Shown here in pieces: positions 1-8,755 of a DNA stretch of 64,000 bases. The notes beneath the pieces are model-generated. The model searched no databases, had not been told where the DNA came from, and was given only the letters and a program-made list of their open reading frames with translations. The position numbers and the translations under genes were made by a program. Position 1 is the stretch's first letter; every line of letters begins with the position of its first letter. The DNA lies in the NCBI RefSeq assembly GCF_005405245.1, contig NZ_BJDR01000003.1, positions 53,835-117,834 on the forward strand. The letters are read 5' to 3'. This DNA comes from Enterococcus nangangensis. Its GTDB lineage: Bacteria > Bacillota > Bacilli > Lactobacillales > Enterococcaceae.

Positions 1-951
1 GGTATTAATCAGTTGGCGATCACGCTCTAACGGTGCTTCGTAAAAAATTGATTTTTGCATCGGCGCTAAGGTTACGCCAATGGGCGCAATGCCATAACTT
101 TTGGCCGTCGCAACATACTTTTCTAAGCCAGCGATCACTTCATTAGCGGTGACAAAGTCTTGTTGCGGGTACAACTGGCGGTGAATAAAATCATTAATCC
201 CATGATTGATAATGACATAATCCGGAACACGAGGCGAAAATACTTCCGCTTCAAAACGGGCAAGTCCTGCGTAACCGTGGCGGTAAAAACCATCTTCACT
301 GTGGTCCGTTTCTTTTAAAACACGGTTCCCCCCCACCCCAATATTTAAAATTGCTAGTTCACGGTGGTCTTCTGCTACTAGTCGTTCCTTCATGCCATCA
401 ATCCAAAAGCCTTGCTGCGTTAAAGAGTCGCCAAAAACAGCAATATTTTTCCCTTTAGCCGTTAAAGTCACCACACCAGCAACACCATAAACCATACACA
501 TCCGCGGATTTTCTTGTACCATCCGAAATTCTTCTACTTGGGAAATGGGCGTGGGACTTTCTCCTTTAAAGTTTTCTACCTTCAAAACGGCACGGGAATA
601 TGTAACAGTACCCGAGGTGATAATTGTGGGCACAGCCAGCCACGTACAAATCGTCAATTCATCTAAACAATCCATCGCAAGGTCAATTGGGTCACTTTCG
701 AAAACGACACCTGGCGCGATAACAATTTTTGCTTGATGGTTTTTCGTTACAACCAATGTTTTACTGCCTAAAGTCACCGTTACTTTAGCAAAAATTAAGG
801 GTTCAATCCCAAATTCATTGGCAAAAATCAGTTTGATTTTCGGGCCACTAACATTCGTTTTCAAACGTAATACTTGTTTTTCTGGACTGATATAAGACGG
901 CCATGTGCGATAATCTTGTGGCCGATAGTAAAAAGTTGTTTTCCACTGCAT
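1..951 (-). CDS. SGNH/GDSL-family hydrolase (partial, C-terminus off the left edge)
   Basis: This reading frame is open from an ATG at 951 down to base 1 (317 residues seen) and continues outside the window. A beta-rich region of about 165 residues precedes an SGNH esterase domain. Visible blocks are FGDSLTQ (nucleophile Ser about 176), GVGGN (block II Gly) and NHGINDF (block III Asn); the catalytic Asp/His block lies beyond the edge. SGNH enzymes hydrolyse ester bonds, often deacetylating sugars. It starts 11 bases after the YesL stop, so it is probably the last visible gene of the importer operon. A deacetylase acting on acetylated xylo-oligosaccharides fits the context, but the substrate is inferred. 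No signal peptide is seen, suggesting a cytoplasmic enzyme. Confidence 0.8.
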   Translation of the reverse strand, partial: MQWKTTFYYRPQDYRTWPSYISPEKQVLRLKTNVSGPKIKLIFANEFGIEPLIFAKVTVTLGSKTLVVTKNHQAKIVIAPGVVFESDPIDLAMDCLDELTICTWLAVPTIITSGTVTYSRAVLKVENFKGESPTPISQVEEFRMVQENPRMCMVYGVAGVVTLTAKGKNIAVFGDSLTQQGFWIDGMKERLVAEDHRELAILNIGVGGNRVLKETDHSEDGFYRHGYAGLARFEAEVFSPRVPDYVIINHGINDFIHRQLYPQQDFVTANEVIAGLEKYVATAKSYGIAPIGVTLAPMQKSIFYEAPLERDRQLINT

Positions 952-962
952 TTTTAACACCT

Positions 963-1637
963 CTATCCTTTTTTAACAAATTTAGTTTGAATATCATTTA
1001 AAACAGGTAAAAAGTCTTGAGTAATCAGATAAATTAAAACGACTGTAAATAAAATCAATAAAAAGTCCGTCACAAAGTACATCAAGGCTAGCGTAATAAT
1101 TAAGTAACTGGCAATTTTTAACGTTAACTTAAGTTGGGTAAACATATAGTACGCCGACAGTCGTAACAAATCCCGCAAACGAAAGGCAAACTTCACGTTA
1201 ATTACCCCGGCAAAAATGGCATAGACGCCTAGTAAAAATAGCGCAAGCAAGAAAAACCAGGCTAGAAAGTTGTAGGCCGTTTGAATTTGCCAAGCGATAT
1301 CTACGATAAAAACGACTGCAATCGCCACTACAGGAACAGTTACTTTCAAAGCATCTAAGAAATTAGCCCGATATTTTTTAAAATATAAAACAAGGGGGGC
1401 ATACTCTTCTCGATGATCCGTCAGTAAGGCCGCGACTACTGCTGAAAGGGAAGGCCCCAACACGATGGCAAACAAGCCCCACAGCAAAACATTATCGATT
1501 ACTTTTTCTAAAAAAAGAAAAGCAAAAATTAACGGACTACTAGTGATGATAAAACCTAATTGTAAAAGTAAAAGTTCATACACCCGCGCCGAAATTTTGT
1601 ACATTTTGCCATCTGTAAATTCATGTTGATTTCCCAT
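963..1637 (-). CDS. YesL-like membrane protein (DUF624)
   Basis: This 224-residue protein has about five hydrophobic segments (near residues 20-45, 50-70, 95-115, 120-145 and 175-205). It resembles the DUF624/YesL family, which recurs beside LplABC-type oligosaccharide ABC importers. Its biochemical role is unknown; an accessory function in the importer complex is the usual guess. It follows the solute-binding lipoprotein, separated by a strong stem-loop, and precedes the SGNH hydrolase. A second YesL paralogue lies at 27116-27769 in the same relative position after a binding protein, which supports a functional link with this importer type. Confidence 0.8.
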   Translation of the reverse strand: MGNQHEFTDGKMYKISARVYELLLLQLGFIITSSPLIFAFLFLEKVIDNVLLWGLFAIVLGPSLSAVVAALLTDHREEYAPLVLYFKKYRANFLDALKVTVPVVAIAVVFIVDIAWQIQTAYNFLAWFFLLALFLLGVYAIFAGVINVKFAFRLRDLLRLSAYYMFTQLKLTLKIASYLIITLALMYFVTDFLLILFTVVLIYLITQDFLPVLNDIQTKFVKKG

Positions 1638-1657
1638 TTGTTTGCTCCTTTTCTAAA

Positions 1658-1695
1658 AAAACGAACCAGTTGACCAGAGGCCAACTGGTTCCTAA
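1658..1695 (-). terminator. Stem-loop with T-run between binding-protein gene and YesL
   Basis: A 10-bp perfect inverted repeat (GAACCAGTTG 1663-1672 with CAACTGGTTC 1682-1691) lies just after the lipoprotein stop codon. On the minus strand it is followed by a run of seven T. It can act as a partial terminator and a 3' mRNA stabiliser, giving more binding protein than the downstream YesL and hydrolase. Confidence 0.75.
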
Positions 1696-1700
1696 AAACC

Positions 1701-3356
1701 TTATTCGTTATTCTTTTCAAACTCTTCGTGTGCTTTGTTCACCATATCGATATACTTCGTAGCACCTTTATCGTTCGCTTCTTTCACATAAGCATCCCAT
1801 TCATCCAGTGGGCGTTGACCTACAATAAATTGTAAAGTAGATTGGTCGACAAAGTCTTTAACTGGAGTAGCGATTAAGTTAGCTTGTTCTTGTTCCAAGT
1901 CATCAAATGGTGCTGGTGGATCTAAAGCTAACTCTTTACGAGACTTCGCCATTTCATCTAACCAAGCTACTTCAGTTTCATCCATTGTTGAACGTACCAA
2001 CTCCTTAGCACCACCATAAGAGTAGACACCACCAGAGAAGCCAAAATCTTTTTGTAAATCTTTTGTTCCTGCAGGATTCAAACCTTTAAAGTTAACGTCA
2101 GCAGCAAGCTTATAAGCGTCACCATCTTTAGTGTAGGTTGTACCTTCAACGCCCCATTTAGCAAATTCTTGACCTTCATCAGAGTAGAACAACCAGTCAA
2201 TAAATTGTAACGTTGCTTTAAAGTTCTTACTTTCAGCAAGTTTACTAGAGAACATAATCCCGTTTTCTAAGCGGTGTTCTGGAACATATGCTCCAGCAGG
2301 CCCTTCAGGAGTCAAGCCTTTGGAAACTGAGTACTTTCCTTCACCTAAAGTTGAATCCATTGAAGTTTGCATATTAATTAATTCTTGACCATTGGTAGAA
2401 ATGACAAATGATTTACCTGTGTAGAATTTTTGTAAAGCAGTATCATCATCTTGGGTGAAGCTTTCAGGATCCATTAAACCTTCATTGATTAATTTGTTAA
2501 AGTACGTAACCATTTCCTTGTATTGTTCTGACGTTCCTGTATAAACGAATTGTTTTTTATCAGCATCCCAAGTTTTCGCATCGTAACCCCAACCACCTTT
2601 GGTGCCAAAAGAAGCTGCCGCAACTTTCAGTAATGATTGACCAGTCCAACGATCAGAAAATGGATAAGAATCAGGGTATTTTTCCTTCAAAGTCTTCAAT
2701 ACAGTATAGAAATCATCCCAAGTTTCAGGAATATCTAAACCATTTTCTTCTAAAATATCAGTACGGTAAGCAAGCGTATAGTCTTGCCAAACAACTTCAT
2801 GAAGACCAGGAAGCAAGTAATATTTACCGTTACTTTGTTTCAAAGTATCAATAGTATCTTGTAAATCCCATTGTTCAACCTTAGCTTGATAGTTAGGCAT
2901 GTATTCAACATAATCACTAATAGGTAAAATTGTACCAGAGGATACAAATGGCGTTTCTTGTCCAGGATATGTTTTAGTAATAACATATGGAGCATCACCA
3001 GAGCTGATTAACAGAGAACGTTTTTGTTCGTAATCAGAGCGAGGAATAATCGTGGGATCAATTGTCACATCAGTTTTTTCAGTAAGTGCCGTATTAAACA
3101 GCCAATCTTTTTGATAAGGATAGGCTTCATGATCACTGTACATTAAAGGTAAATCAATTGCTTCAGTTGCCTTAAAGGTGTCTCCCGCTTTAAAATCATC
3201 CATGGCTCCTGCAGAATGATCTTTATCAATTTCTACACCAGCCGCGCTATCTCCAGTGGCCTCTTTATCCTTGCTATCGCCACCACTACCACAAGCACTT
3301 AAACCTAATACAGCTAACCCAATTGAAAATGCTACAAACAATTTTTTCTTGAACAT
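1701..3356 (-). CDS. Oligosaccharide ABC importer, solute-binding lipoprotein (LplA-like)
   Basis: This 551-residue extracellular solute-binding protein has a lipoprotein signal ending LGLSAC (lipid-modified Cys22) followed by a Gly/Ser/Asp-rich linker. Length and partner permeases match the LplA/YtcQ-type binding proteins of the carbohydrate uptake 1 family. It should be anchored outside the membrane and deliver an oligosaccharide to the two permeases encoded just upstream (14-base gap). With a GH3 glycosidase, an SGNH hydrolase and XylR-like operators nearby, the ligand is probably a xylan-derived or other beta-linked oligosaccharide, but this is inferred from context. The internal + strand reading frames are shadows. 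Confidence 0.88.
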   Translation of the reverse strand: MFKKKLFVAFSIGLAVLGLSACGSGGDSKDKEATGDSAAGVEIDKDHSAGAMDDFKAGDTFKATEAIDLPLMYSDHEAYPYQKDWLFNTALTEKTDVTIDPTIIPRSDYEQKRSLLISSGDAPYVITKTYPGQETPFVSSGTILPISDYVEYMPNYQAKVEQWDLQDTIDTLKQSNGKYYLLPGLHEVVWQDYTLAYRTDILEENGLDIPETWDDFYTVLKTLKEKYPDSYPFSDRWTGQSLLKVAAASFGTKGGWGYDAKTWDADKKQFVYTGTSEQYKEMVTYFNKLINEGLMDPESFTQDDDTALQKFYTGKSFVISTNGQELINMQTSMDSTLGEGKYSVSKGLTPEGPAGAYVPEHRLENGIMFSSKLAESKNFKATLQFIDWLFYSDEGQEFAKWGVEGTTYTKDGDAYKLAADVNFKGLNPAGTKDLQKDFGFSGGVYSYGGAKELVRSTMDETEVAWLDEMAKSRKELALDPPAPFDDLEQEQANLIATPVKDFVDQSTLQFIVGQRPLDEWDAYVKEANDKGATKYIDMVNKAHEEFEKNNE

Positions 3357-3370
3357 TTTTCTTCCTCCTT

Positions 3371-4243
3371 TTATTGTTTAACAGACCCTAACATAATCCC
3401 ACTGACAAAATATTTTTGTACGAAAGGATATACTGTCAGAATTGGTAAAACCGATAAAACCATGGTTACTGCTTTAATATTCGATCTAACCTGCTGTGCA
3501 TTGTCTGAAGACATGCCCCCGGTAGACTGTGCCGTCGTCGCTCCTTTCACCATATTTCGTAGATAAACGGTGACTGGGAAGAGCTCCCGCTTATCGAAGT
3601 ACAAGAATGCACTAAACCAAGAATTCCAATAGGCTACGGCGTAAAATAAAATCATGGTGGCAATGATTGGTTTACTTAGGGGTAAAACAATCTTTAGGAA
3701 AATACCATACGTACTCAAGCCATCAATCGCCGCTGCTTCTTCTAATGAATCTGGCAAGCTCTCGAAAAACGCTTTCATAATTAGCATGTTATAAACACTC
3801 AAGGCGCCAGGTACAACAACAGCCCAAATTTCGTTTAACCAACCTAAGGAACGAATTAAGACGTAGTTCGGAATCAACCCACCATTGAAGAACATGGTGA
3901 ATACTGCAAAAGTAATAAAGAATTTTTGCCCCATTAAATGTTTTTTAGACAAAACATACGCAAACATCGTGGTTAAGACCATGGAAATTGCTGTTCCTAA
4001 AACCGTGTACAGCACTGTATTCTTATAGTTAATCCAAAACATTTTATCCGCAGCAACAATTTTATACGTGTTGATGTTAAAGCCACGTGGAATTAATGAA
4101 ACTTTCCCAGCATTGATATACCCTTCGCTACTGAAGGACTGTGCTACGACGTTTAAAAAAGGAAACAGTGTTACAAAGACAATAACGACTAAGATAATCG
4201 TGTTAAAAACTGTAAATATCCGATATCCTTTAGATTTTTCCAT
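3371..4243 (-). CDS. Oligosaccharide ABC importer permease (LplC/YtcP-like)
   Basis: This 290-residue inner-membrane permease has six predicted transmembrane segments. A binding-protein-dependent permease EAA loop is visible around EEAAAIDGLSTYGIFLKIVL (about residues 168-187). The family end VSGIMLGSVKQ is typical of LplC/YtcP-type subunits. It pairs with the LplB-like permease upstream (12-base gap) and the lipoprotein downstream. No ATP-binding subunit is encoded here, as is usual for this family, which relies on a shared MsmK-type ATPase elsewhere. Confidence 0.9.
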   Translation of the reverse strand: MEKSKGYRIFTVFNTIILVVIVFVTLFPFLNVVAQSFSSEGYINAGKVSLIPRGFNINTYKIVAADKMFWINYKNTVLYTVLGTAISMVLTTMFAYVLSKKHLMGQKFFITFAVFTMFFNGGLIPNYVLIRSLGWLNEIWAVVVPGALSVYNMLIMKAFFESLPDSLEEAAAIDGLSTYGIFLKIVLPLSKPIIATMILFYAVAYWNSWFSAFLYFDKRELFPVTVYLRNMVKGATTAQSTGGMSSDNAQQVRSNIKAVTMVLSVLPILTVYPFVQKYFVSGIMLGSVKQ

Positions 4244-4255
4244 TTTTTGCTCCTC

Positions 4256-5212
4256 CTACCACAAACTCGTATTGGTTATTTTTCTAGAAATAAAGTTCGA
4301 GGATAGTACTAAAACTAAGCCAATAATGGATTCAAACAACCCGATTGCAGTGGCATAACTAAAGTTACTGGATCCTAACCCAATTCGATACAAATAGGTA
4401 GAAATAACATCACCTGTGGCGTAAGTTAATGGATTATACAAGAGCAAGATTTTTTCAAAACCTACAGCCATAAAACTACCAACGTTCAGGATTAACAAGG
4501 TTACTACCGTTGGCAAGATTCCTGGCAGAGTAACGTGAATCGTTTGTTTCCAACGATTGGCGCCATCCATCTTAGCGGCTTCATAAAGAGTCTCATCAAT
4601 ATTCGTTAATGCTGCTAAATATAAAATTGCTCCCCAACCAGTTGTTTGCCAGACTTGTGAGATGACATAAACAGGACGGAACCATTTTGCATTTTGCATA
4701 AAGTCAATCGTATTTCCAGTAAAGAAATGAATAATATTATTAATTACTCCATTGGTAGCTGTCAATTGTAGAATCATTCCAGCAATGATTACCATGGATA
4801 AAAAGTATGGTAAATATGAAGCGGTTTGTACAAATTTTTTAAAACGTTTAGATTTAACTTCATTTAGTAGTAAGGCGAAAATAATTGGTAGCGGGAAGGT
4901 AAAGAGTAGGCTTAAACCGCCTAAGATAATTGTGTTTCTGAAGACGCCCCAAAACGCTGCATCACTTATGAACATTTTAAAATAGTAAAGACCCACCCAT
5001 TGCTCACCAAACATATTTCCTCCGGGAACAAAACGTCTAAACGCAATAACATTTCCTATCATTGGTCCATATTTGAAGATGAGTAAAAAAATGACCGGCA
5101 AAATCAGCATCGTATATAATTGCCAATCTCTTTTTAGCCGTTTCCAAACGTTACGTTTCTTTTTGACTCTTTTTTTCTTTTTTTGTACCGCGGAAGTAGA
5201 AACCTCTTCCAT
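4256..5212 (-). CDS. Oligosaccharide ABC importer permease (LplB/YteP-like)
   Basis: This 318-residue permease is the first gene of the operon. A basic N-terminus (VQKKKKRVKKKRNVWKRLKR) precedes six transmembrane segments, and the EAA loop reads YEAAKMDGANRWKQTIHVTL. The sequence is typical of LplB/YteP-type subunits that heterodimerise with LplC. The promoter, cre and XylR-like operator lie immediately upstream (5234-5304), so the operon should be pentose-inducible and glucose-repressed. Substrate specificity cannot be read from the permease. Confidence 0.9.
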   Translation of the reverse strand: MEEVSTSAVQKKKKRVKKKRNVWKRLKRDWQLYTMLILPVIFLLIFKYGPMIGNVIAFRRFVPGGNMFGEQWVGLYYFKMFISDAAFWGVFRNTIILGGLSLLFTFPLPIIFALLLNEVKSKRFKKFVQTASYLPYFLSMVIIAGMILQLTATNGVINNIIHFFTGNTIDFMQNAKWFRPVYVISQVWQTTGWGAILYLAALTNIDETLYEAAKMDGANRWKQTIHVTLPGILPTVVTLLILNVGSFMAVGFEKILLLYNPLTYATGDVISTYLYRIGLGSSNFSYATAIGLFESIIGLVLVLSSNFISRKITNTSLW

Positions 5213-5233
5213 AAAGCTCTCCCCCTTTTTCGA

Positions 5234-5256
5234 GTTCGTATGTTCACTAAACTAAC
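5234..5256 (-). promoter_or_regulatory. Putative XylR operator of the LplB-type operon
   Basis: An imperfect inverted repeat with half-sites GTTAGTTT and ATACGAAC (6 of 8 positions symmetric) lies just downstream of the -10 box at 5267. The half-sites resemble those of the XylR (ROK) operators of Firmicutes. Versions occur at xylA (11661-11683) and, as one clear half-site, in front of xylR/GH3 (about 7518-7530). The placement would block transcription by a repressor that releases on xylose. Confidence 0.6.
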
Positions 5257-5266
5257 CTATGAATGT

Positions 5267-5295
5267 AGTATAACGCTTACATCTAACTTATGCAA
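5267..5295 (-). promoter_or_regulatory. Sigma-A promoter of the LplB-type operon
   Basis: On the minus strand TTGCAT and TATACT are separated by exactly 17 bases, about 55 bases upstream of the permease start at 5212. A cre-like site overlaps the -35 box and a second cre-like sequence (TGTAAGCGTTATAC) fills the spacer. Confidence 0.7.
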
Positions 5296-5304
5296 GCGCT
5301 TTTT
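5290..5304 (+). promoter_or_regulatory. cre-like site (CcpA) at the LplB-type promoter
   Basis: ATGCAAGCGCTTTTT matches the cre consensus WTGNAANCGNWNNCW at all but one position. It covers the -35 region of the leftward promoter, consistent with carbon catabolite repression. Confidence 0.6.
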
Positions 5305-5370
5305 AAAAGTTTTTTTCAAAGAAAAAGGCTTTCCCCTTACGCTTGAGGAAATACCTTTTCCTATTAATTC

Positions 5371-7476
5371 TTAATCTACCGCAACGCTTAAGTGTTCTAC
5401 TTCAAGGCCGTCAAAGTTAGGCTGACCAAAGCCCAGTGCAAATTCATACGTTTCGCCGTCAAAGCGCCATTGTCCTTGTTCGTCCACAATGCGACAATTT
5501 TCCTTGGCAACAGCTATTTGCATTTCTACTGTCTCATTTTGTGGTAGAACTACTCGTTTAAAGGCAACTAGCTTATGATTCTTAGGTGCATATACACTGC
5601 CTTGAATTTTTAGATAAACTTGTAAAACTTCTTCCAAGTCAAAGCTGCTGGTGTTCTTCACCGTTCCAGTAAACACATAACGATTTTCTTCTTCCTTCAT
5701 GGCGAATTCAGATAGCTCTGCTTTGCCATACGTCAGGCCAGAACCAAAAGGATATAAGACTTCCGCTTGCGTGTTTTGATAAGTCCGTTCGGCCATGGCG
5801 TAATCATTAAAGGCTGGCAACTGATTGCTATCCTGATAAACGGTTACCGGCAACTTCCCGCTAGGACTTACTTTACCAAATAAAATATTAGCCAAAGCCC
5901 GACCGCCAAAGCTTCCTGGATACCAGGCCTGAATAATCCCTTTGACGTTAGGATGACTTTCTAAGCCAGAAAGCGTTAAAGCGCTCCCTGCCGCAATTAC
6001 TACAACAACTGGTTTCCCTACTGCTAAAACTTTTTCTAGCAATTGTTGTTGACGGAAAGGTAAAGCTAAATCGTTTTTATCGCCAGAACCATAGACGTTC
6101 CCCGCATCCCCTTGTTCGCCTTCAATGGTAGGATCTAAGCCTAAACAAAGCACCGCTACATCGCTATGTTCAACAGCAATTAAAGCTTCGGATTCCCGTT
6201 CGTCTTTACGAGAAAGACCTGATTCTGCGTGATCCTTAAACAAATGTGATCCTAAGGCGTAAAAAGTGCGCCCCTCTACGCTGGCCACTTCATCGCGAAT
6301 ACCATCGTAAAATGTAACGTACTCACTAGCTGTGCCAAAGTAATTCCCTTGTAACGCTTGAATGCTCCGCGCATTGGGACCAATTACCGCCACTTTCATA
6401 CCAGGCTTCTTAGTTAAAGGTAAAAAGTTCTCTTGATTCTTTAAAAGCACCATACTTTTTTCAGCAGCTAATAACGATAGGGCGTGATGCTCTTTTGCGT
6501 CATTCACTTCATAAGGAATTTCGTCAAATTCACAGTCATCCGCAAACATTCCTAAACGGACGCGAGTTGTATAAAGAGCCACCACCGATTCGGTAATTTC
6601 ATCTTCGGTAATTAAATGCCGACTCAAAGCATCATTTAAAGCATCAGAAATATTACCGGCACACAAGTTGCAGCCAATCTTCATCGCTAAAGCCATGGTT
6701 TCGGCGGCATCACTTGTATAGTGATGATGTAAATGGACATCTTCTAATGCACCATAATCGGAAACAACATGGCCTTCAAAACCCCATTCATCCCGCAAGT
6801 AATCGTTTAAAAGATGATTATGAACACAGGCTGGCGTACCATTAATCGCATTATAAGCTCCCATCACACTTTCCACGTCGGCTTCTTCTACACACGCTTT
6901 AAAGGCTGGTAAATAAAATTCATTTAAATCTTTTTCATTTACTTTTGCATCAAAAGAATGACGATCAGCTTCTGGTCCTGAATGGACTGCAAAGTGTTTC
7001 GCACAGGCTGCTAAACGTAAATATTTGCCATCGCCTTGTAGCCCTTTAATAAAAGCCACCCCGAGACGGGCGGTTAAATAAGGATCTTCCCCGTAAGTTT
7101 CTTGTCCTCTTCCCCAGCGTGGATCACGAAATAAATTCACATTAGGCGACCAAAAAGTTAATCCTTTATAAATATCGTTGTCTCCCATAGCGTGATACTG
7201 ATTATACTTCGCCCGTCCTTCCAGAGAAATAACTTTAGCAATTTCTGCCATTAATTCTTCATCGAAAATTGCCGCTAAGCCGATTGCTTGGGGAAAGACA
7301 GTGGCCACACCCGCACGGGCGACACCGTGTAGCCCTTCATTCCAATAATTATAGTCGGTAATCTTTAGGCGAGAAATAGCTGGTGCACGAAAATTTATTT
7401 GACCAATTTTTTCTGCCAAGGTCATTTGTTTAACAATGCTTATAGCTGTTTCACGAGCTTCTTTATGAGAAATCAT
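5371..7476 (-). CDS. GH3 beta-xylosidase/beta-glucosidase
   Basis: This 701-residue glycoside hydrolase family 3 enzyme has an N-terminal TIM barrel with NYWNEGLHGVARAG (about 43-56), KHFAVHSGPEADRHSFDA (about 160-177) and the nucleophile region VSDYGA (Asp about 240). A second alpha/beta domain and a C-terminal fibronectin III-like domain (about 610-700) follow. The KHFAVHSGPE signature is common in intracellular GH3 beta-xylosidases, though beta-glucosidases share it. There is no signal peptide, so it acts on imported oligosaccharides. It is divergent from xylR across a 72-base region. Removal of xylose from imported xylo-oligosaccharides is the most likely role; exact specificity is uncertain. 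Confidence 0.88.
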   Translation of the reverse strand: MISHKEARETAISIVKQMTLAEKIGQINFRAPAISRLKITDYNYWNEGLHGVARAGVATVFPQAIGLAAIFDEELMAEIAKVISLEGRAKYNQYHAMGDNDIYKGLTFWSPNVNLFRDPRWGRGQETYGEDPYLTARLGVAFIKGLQGDGKYLRLAACAKHFAVHSGPEADRHSFDAKVNEKDLNEFYLPAFKACVEEADVESVMGAYNAINGTPACVHNHLLNDYLRDEWGFEGHVVSDYGALEDVHLHHHYTSDAAETMALAMKIGCNLCAGNISDALNDALSRHLITEDEITESVVALYTTRVRLGMFADDCEFDEIPYEVNDAKEHHALSLLAAEKSMVLLKNQENFLPLTKKPGMKVAVIGPNARSIQALQGNYFGTASEYVTFYDGIRDEVASVEGRTFYALGSHLFKDHAESGLSRKDERESEALIAVEHSDVAVLCLGLDPTIEGEQGDAGNVYGSGDKNDLALPFRQQQLLEKVLAVGKPVVVVIAAGSALTLSGLESHPNVKGIIQAWYPGSFGGRALANILFGKVSPSGKLPVTVYQDSNQLPAFNDYAMAERTYQNTQAEVLYPFGSGLTYGKAELSEFAMKEEENRYVFTGTVKNTSSFDLEEVLQVYLKIQGSVYAPKNHKLVAFKRVVLPQNETVEMQIAVAKENCRIVDEQGQWRFDGETYEFALGFGQPNFDGLEVEHLSVAVD

Positions 7477-7497
7477 AGAATCCTCCTTAAAAATGAA

Positions 7498-7526
7498 TTG
7501 TATTTTTATAATTTGTACGCTAAACT
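7498..7526 (+). promoter_or_regulatory. xylR promoter overlapped by an operator half-site
   Basis: TTGTAT-N17-TAAACT drives xylR rightward. The -10 box lies inside CTAAACTAACC, the same half-site (complement GGTTAGTTTAG) seen at 5246-5256, suggesting autoregulation. GH3 is transcribed the other way from the same region; a possible minus-strand -10 is TACAAT near 7498-7503, with a weak -35. Confidence 0.55.
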
Positions 7527-7548
7527 AACCCTAAGAAAGGAGCGCGTC

Positions 7549-8709
7549 ATGATACTTAGTAAATATATAATCCGCGAGCGGAATGAAGCTACGGTGTTAA
7601 AAGAAATTGTGGATCACGAAGGTATCTCGCGGGCCCAAATTGCCCAAAAGACACGTTTGAACAAAGCTTCTGTTTCCAGTATTACTTCAACTTTAATCGA
7701 AAACCACCTGATCTTTGAAACCGGCATTGGCGACGCTAGCTCAGTGGGTGGGCGTAAACCAATTTTGTTAGAATTTAATGGTGAGGCCGGCCTCGTGATG
7801 GCTCTAGATATTGGCTACAATTATATTACCGCCATTTTAACTTTCTTAGACGGCAAGAAAATTTCTTCGGTTTCTTACGAAAACCTTTTTATTCAAAAGA
7901 CCAACATCTTGGAACACATTGATAAAATTATCCGTCAATTTGAACTGGATATGCCGGAAACCCCTCATGGAGTGATTGGTTTGTCCTTAGCCATCCACGG
8001 TATTGTTTCTGAAAATAAAATTCTCTTCACACCTTACTATGACTTAGATCAAATGGATTTAGCCCACGAGTTAGAGGAGCGTTACGATTACCCCGTCTTG
8101 TTGGAAAATGAAGCCAACCTAACGGCGCTTGCCGAATACTGTTTCGCTAAAGAATACCACAGCGTTGTCGCCATCAGTGTCCACTCTGGTATTGGGGCAG
8201 GCATCGTGATTGATGGCAAACTTTTGACGGGTAAAAATGGGCAGGCTGGTGAAATTGGTCATTCGATTTTGGTGCCCCATGGCAAACACTGTCCTTGTGG
8301 TAACAACGGTTGTCTCGAGCAATACGCTTCTAACAAAGTGCTCTTTGAACGTTACGCAACGGAGCGCAAGTTGGCTTTTGCCAATTCCCATATTTTGACG
8401 GAAGCTTTAAAGCACCACGATGAAGTGGCCGAAAAACTCGTCATGGAAAATATGTCTCTAATGGCTATTTGTGTCAATAACGTCGCCATTATGTTCAATC
8501 CCGAAGCCATTTTTATTAATAGCTCTGTCTATCGCAAAAACTCCCGTTTAGTTGAAGAGTTACACGACAAGCTCAATAGTTTCCTATTAAAAGATATTGA
8601 GTTGCGTACTGGAACTTTTCACGACCTAGCCACTCTTTACGGTGGCGTGGCTAACTTAGCCATGAATTTTTTAAACATCCAAGAGTTACATTTGCGTCAT
8701 CCGCTATAA
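7549..8709 (+). CDS. xylR: Xylose-responsive ROK-family repressor
   Basis: This 386-residue protein has an N-terminal winged helix-turn-helix (GISRAQIAQKTRLNKASVSS, residues about 26-45) and a ROK sugar-binding domain. That domain carries the zinc motif CPCGNNGCLEQY near residues 247-258. The architecture is that of XylR of Bacillus and Lactobacillus, which represses xylose genes until xylose binds. The start was placed at ATG 7549 because AAGAAAGGAG precedes it; a longer in-frame start at 7399 would add 50 residues reading into GH3 with no homology. It is divergent from GH3 and convergent with xylB, with a shared terminator at 8719-8755. Probable targets are the inverted repeats at 5234 and 11661. 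Confidence 0.9.
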   Translation: MILSKYIIRERNEATVLKEIVDHEGISRAQIAQKTRLNKASVSSITSTLIENHLIFETGIGDASSVGGRKPILLEFNGEAGLVMALDIGYNYITAILTFLDGKKISSVSYENLFIQKTNILEHIDKIIRQFELDMPETPHGVIGLSLAIHGIVSENKILFTPYYDLDQMDLAHELEERYDYPVLLENEANLTALAEYCFAKEYHSVVAISVHSGIGAGIVIDGKLLTGKNGQAGEIGHSILVPHGKHCPCGNNGCLEQYASNKVLFERYATERKLAFANSHILTEALKHHDEVAEKLVMENMSLMAICVNNVAIMFNPEAIFINSSVYRKNSRLVEELHDKLNSFLLKDIELRTGTFHDLATLYGGVANLAMNFLNIQELHLRHPL

Positions 8710-8718
8710 TAATACGAG

Positions 8719-8755
8719 AAACTGCGTCGAAAATGACGCAGTTCTTTTTTTATTT
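8719..8755. terminator. Bidirectional terminator between xylR and xylB
   Basis: AACTGCGTC and GACGCAGTT form a 9-bp stem with a 6-base loop, followed by a T-run on the plus strand. The convergent position suggests it serves both xylR and xylB. Confidence 0.85.

Noticed and set aside
545..736. 63-residue + strand frame inside the SGNH hydrolase gene
   Set aside because: Antisense to a clear SGNH reading frame with GDS, GGN and GIND blocks.
2633..2854. 73-residue + strand frame inside the LplA-like gene
   Set aside because: Low-complexity antisense shadow with no ribosome site; the minus-strand lipoprotein is clear.
7399..7548. 50-residue N-terminal extension of XylR
   Set aside because: It reads into the GH3 gene and promoter region, has no ribosome site, and ATG 7549 has AAGAAAGGAG.
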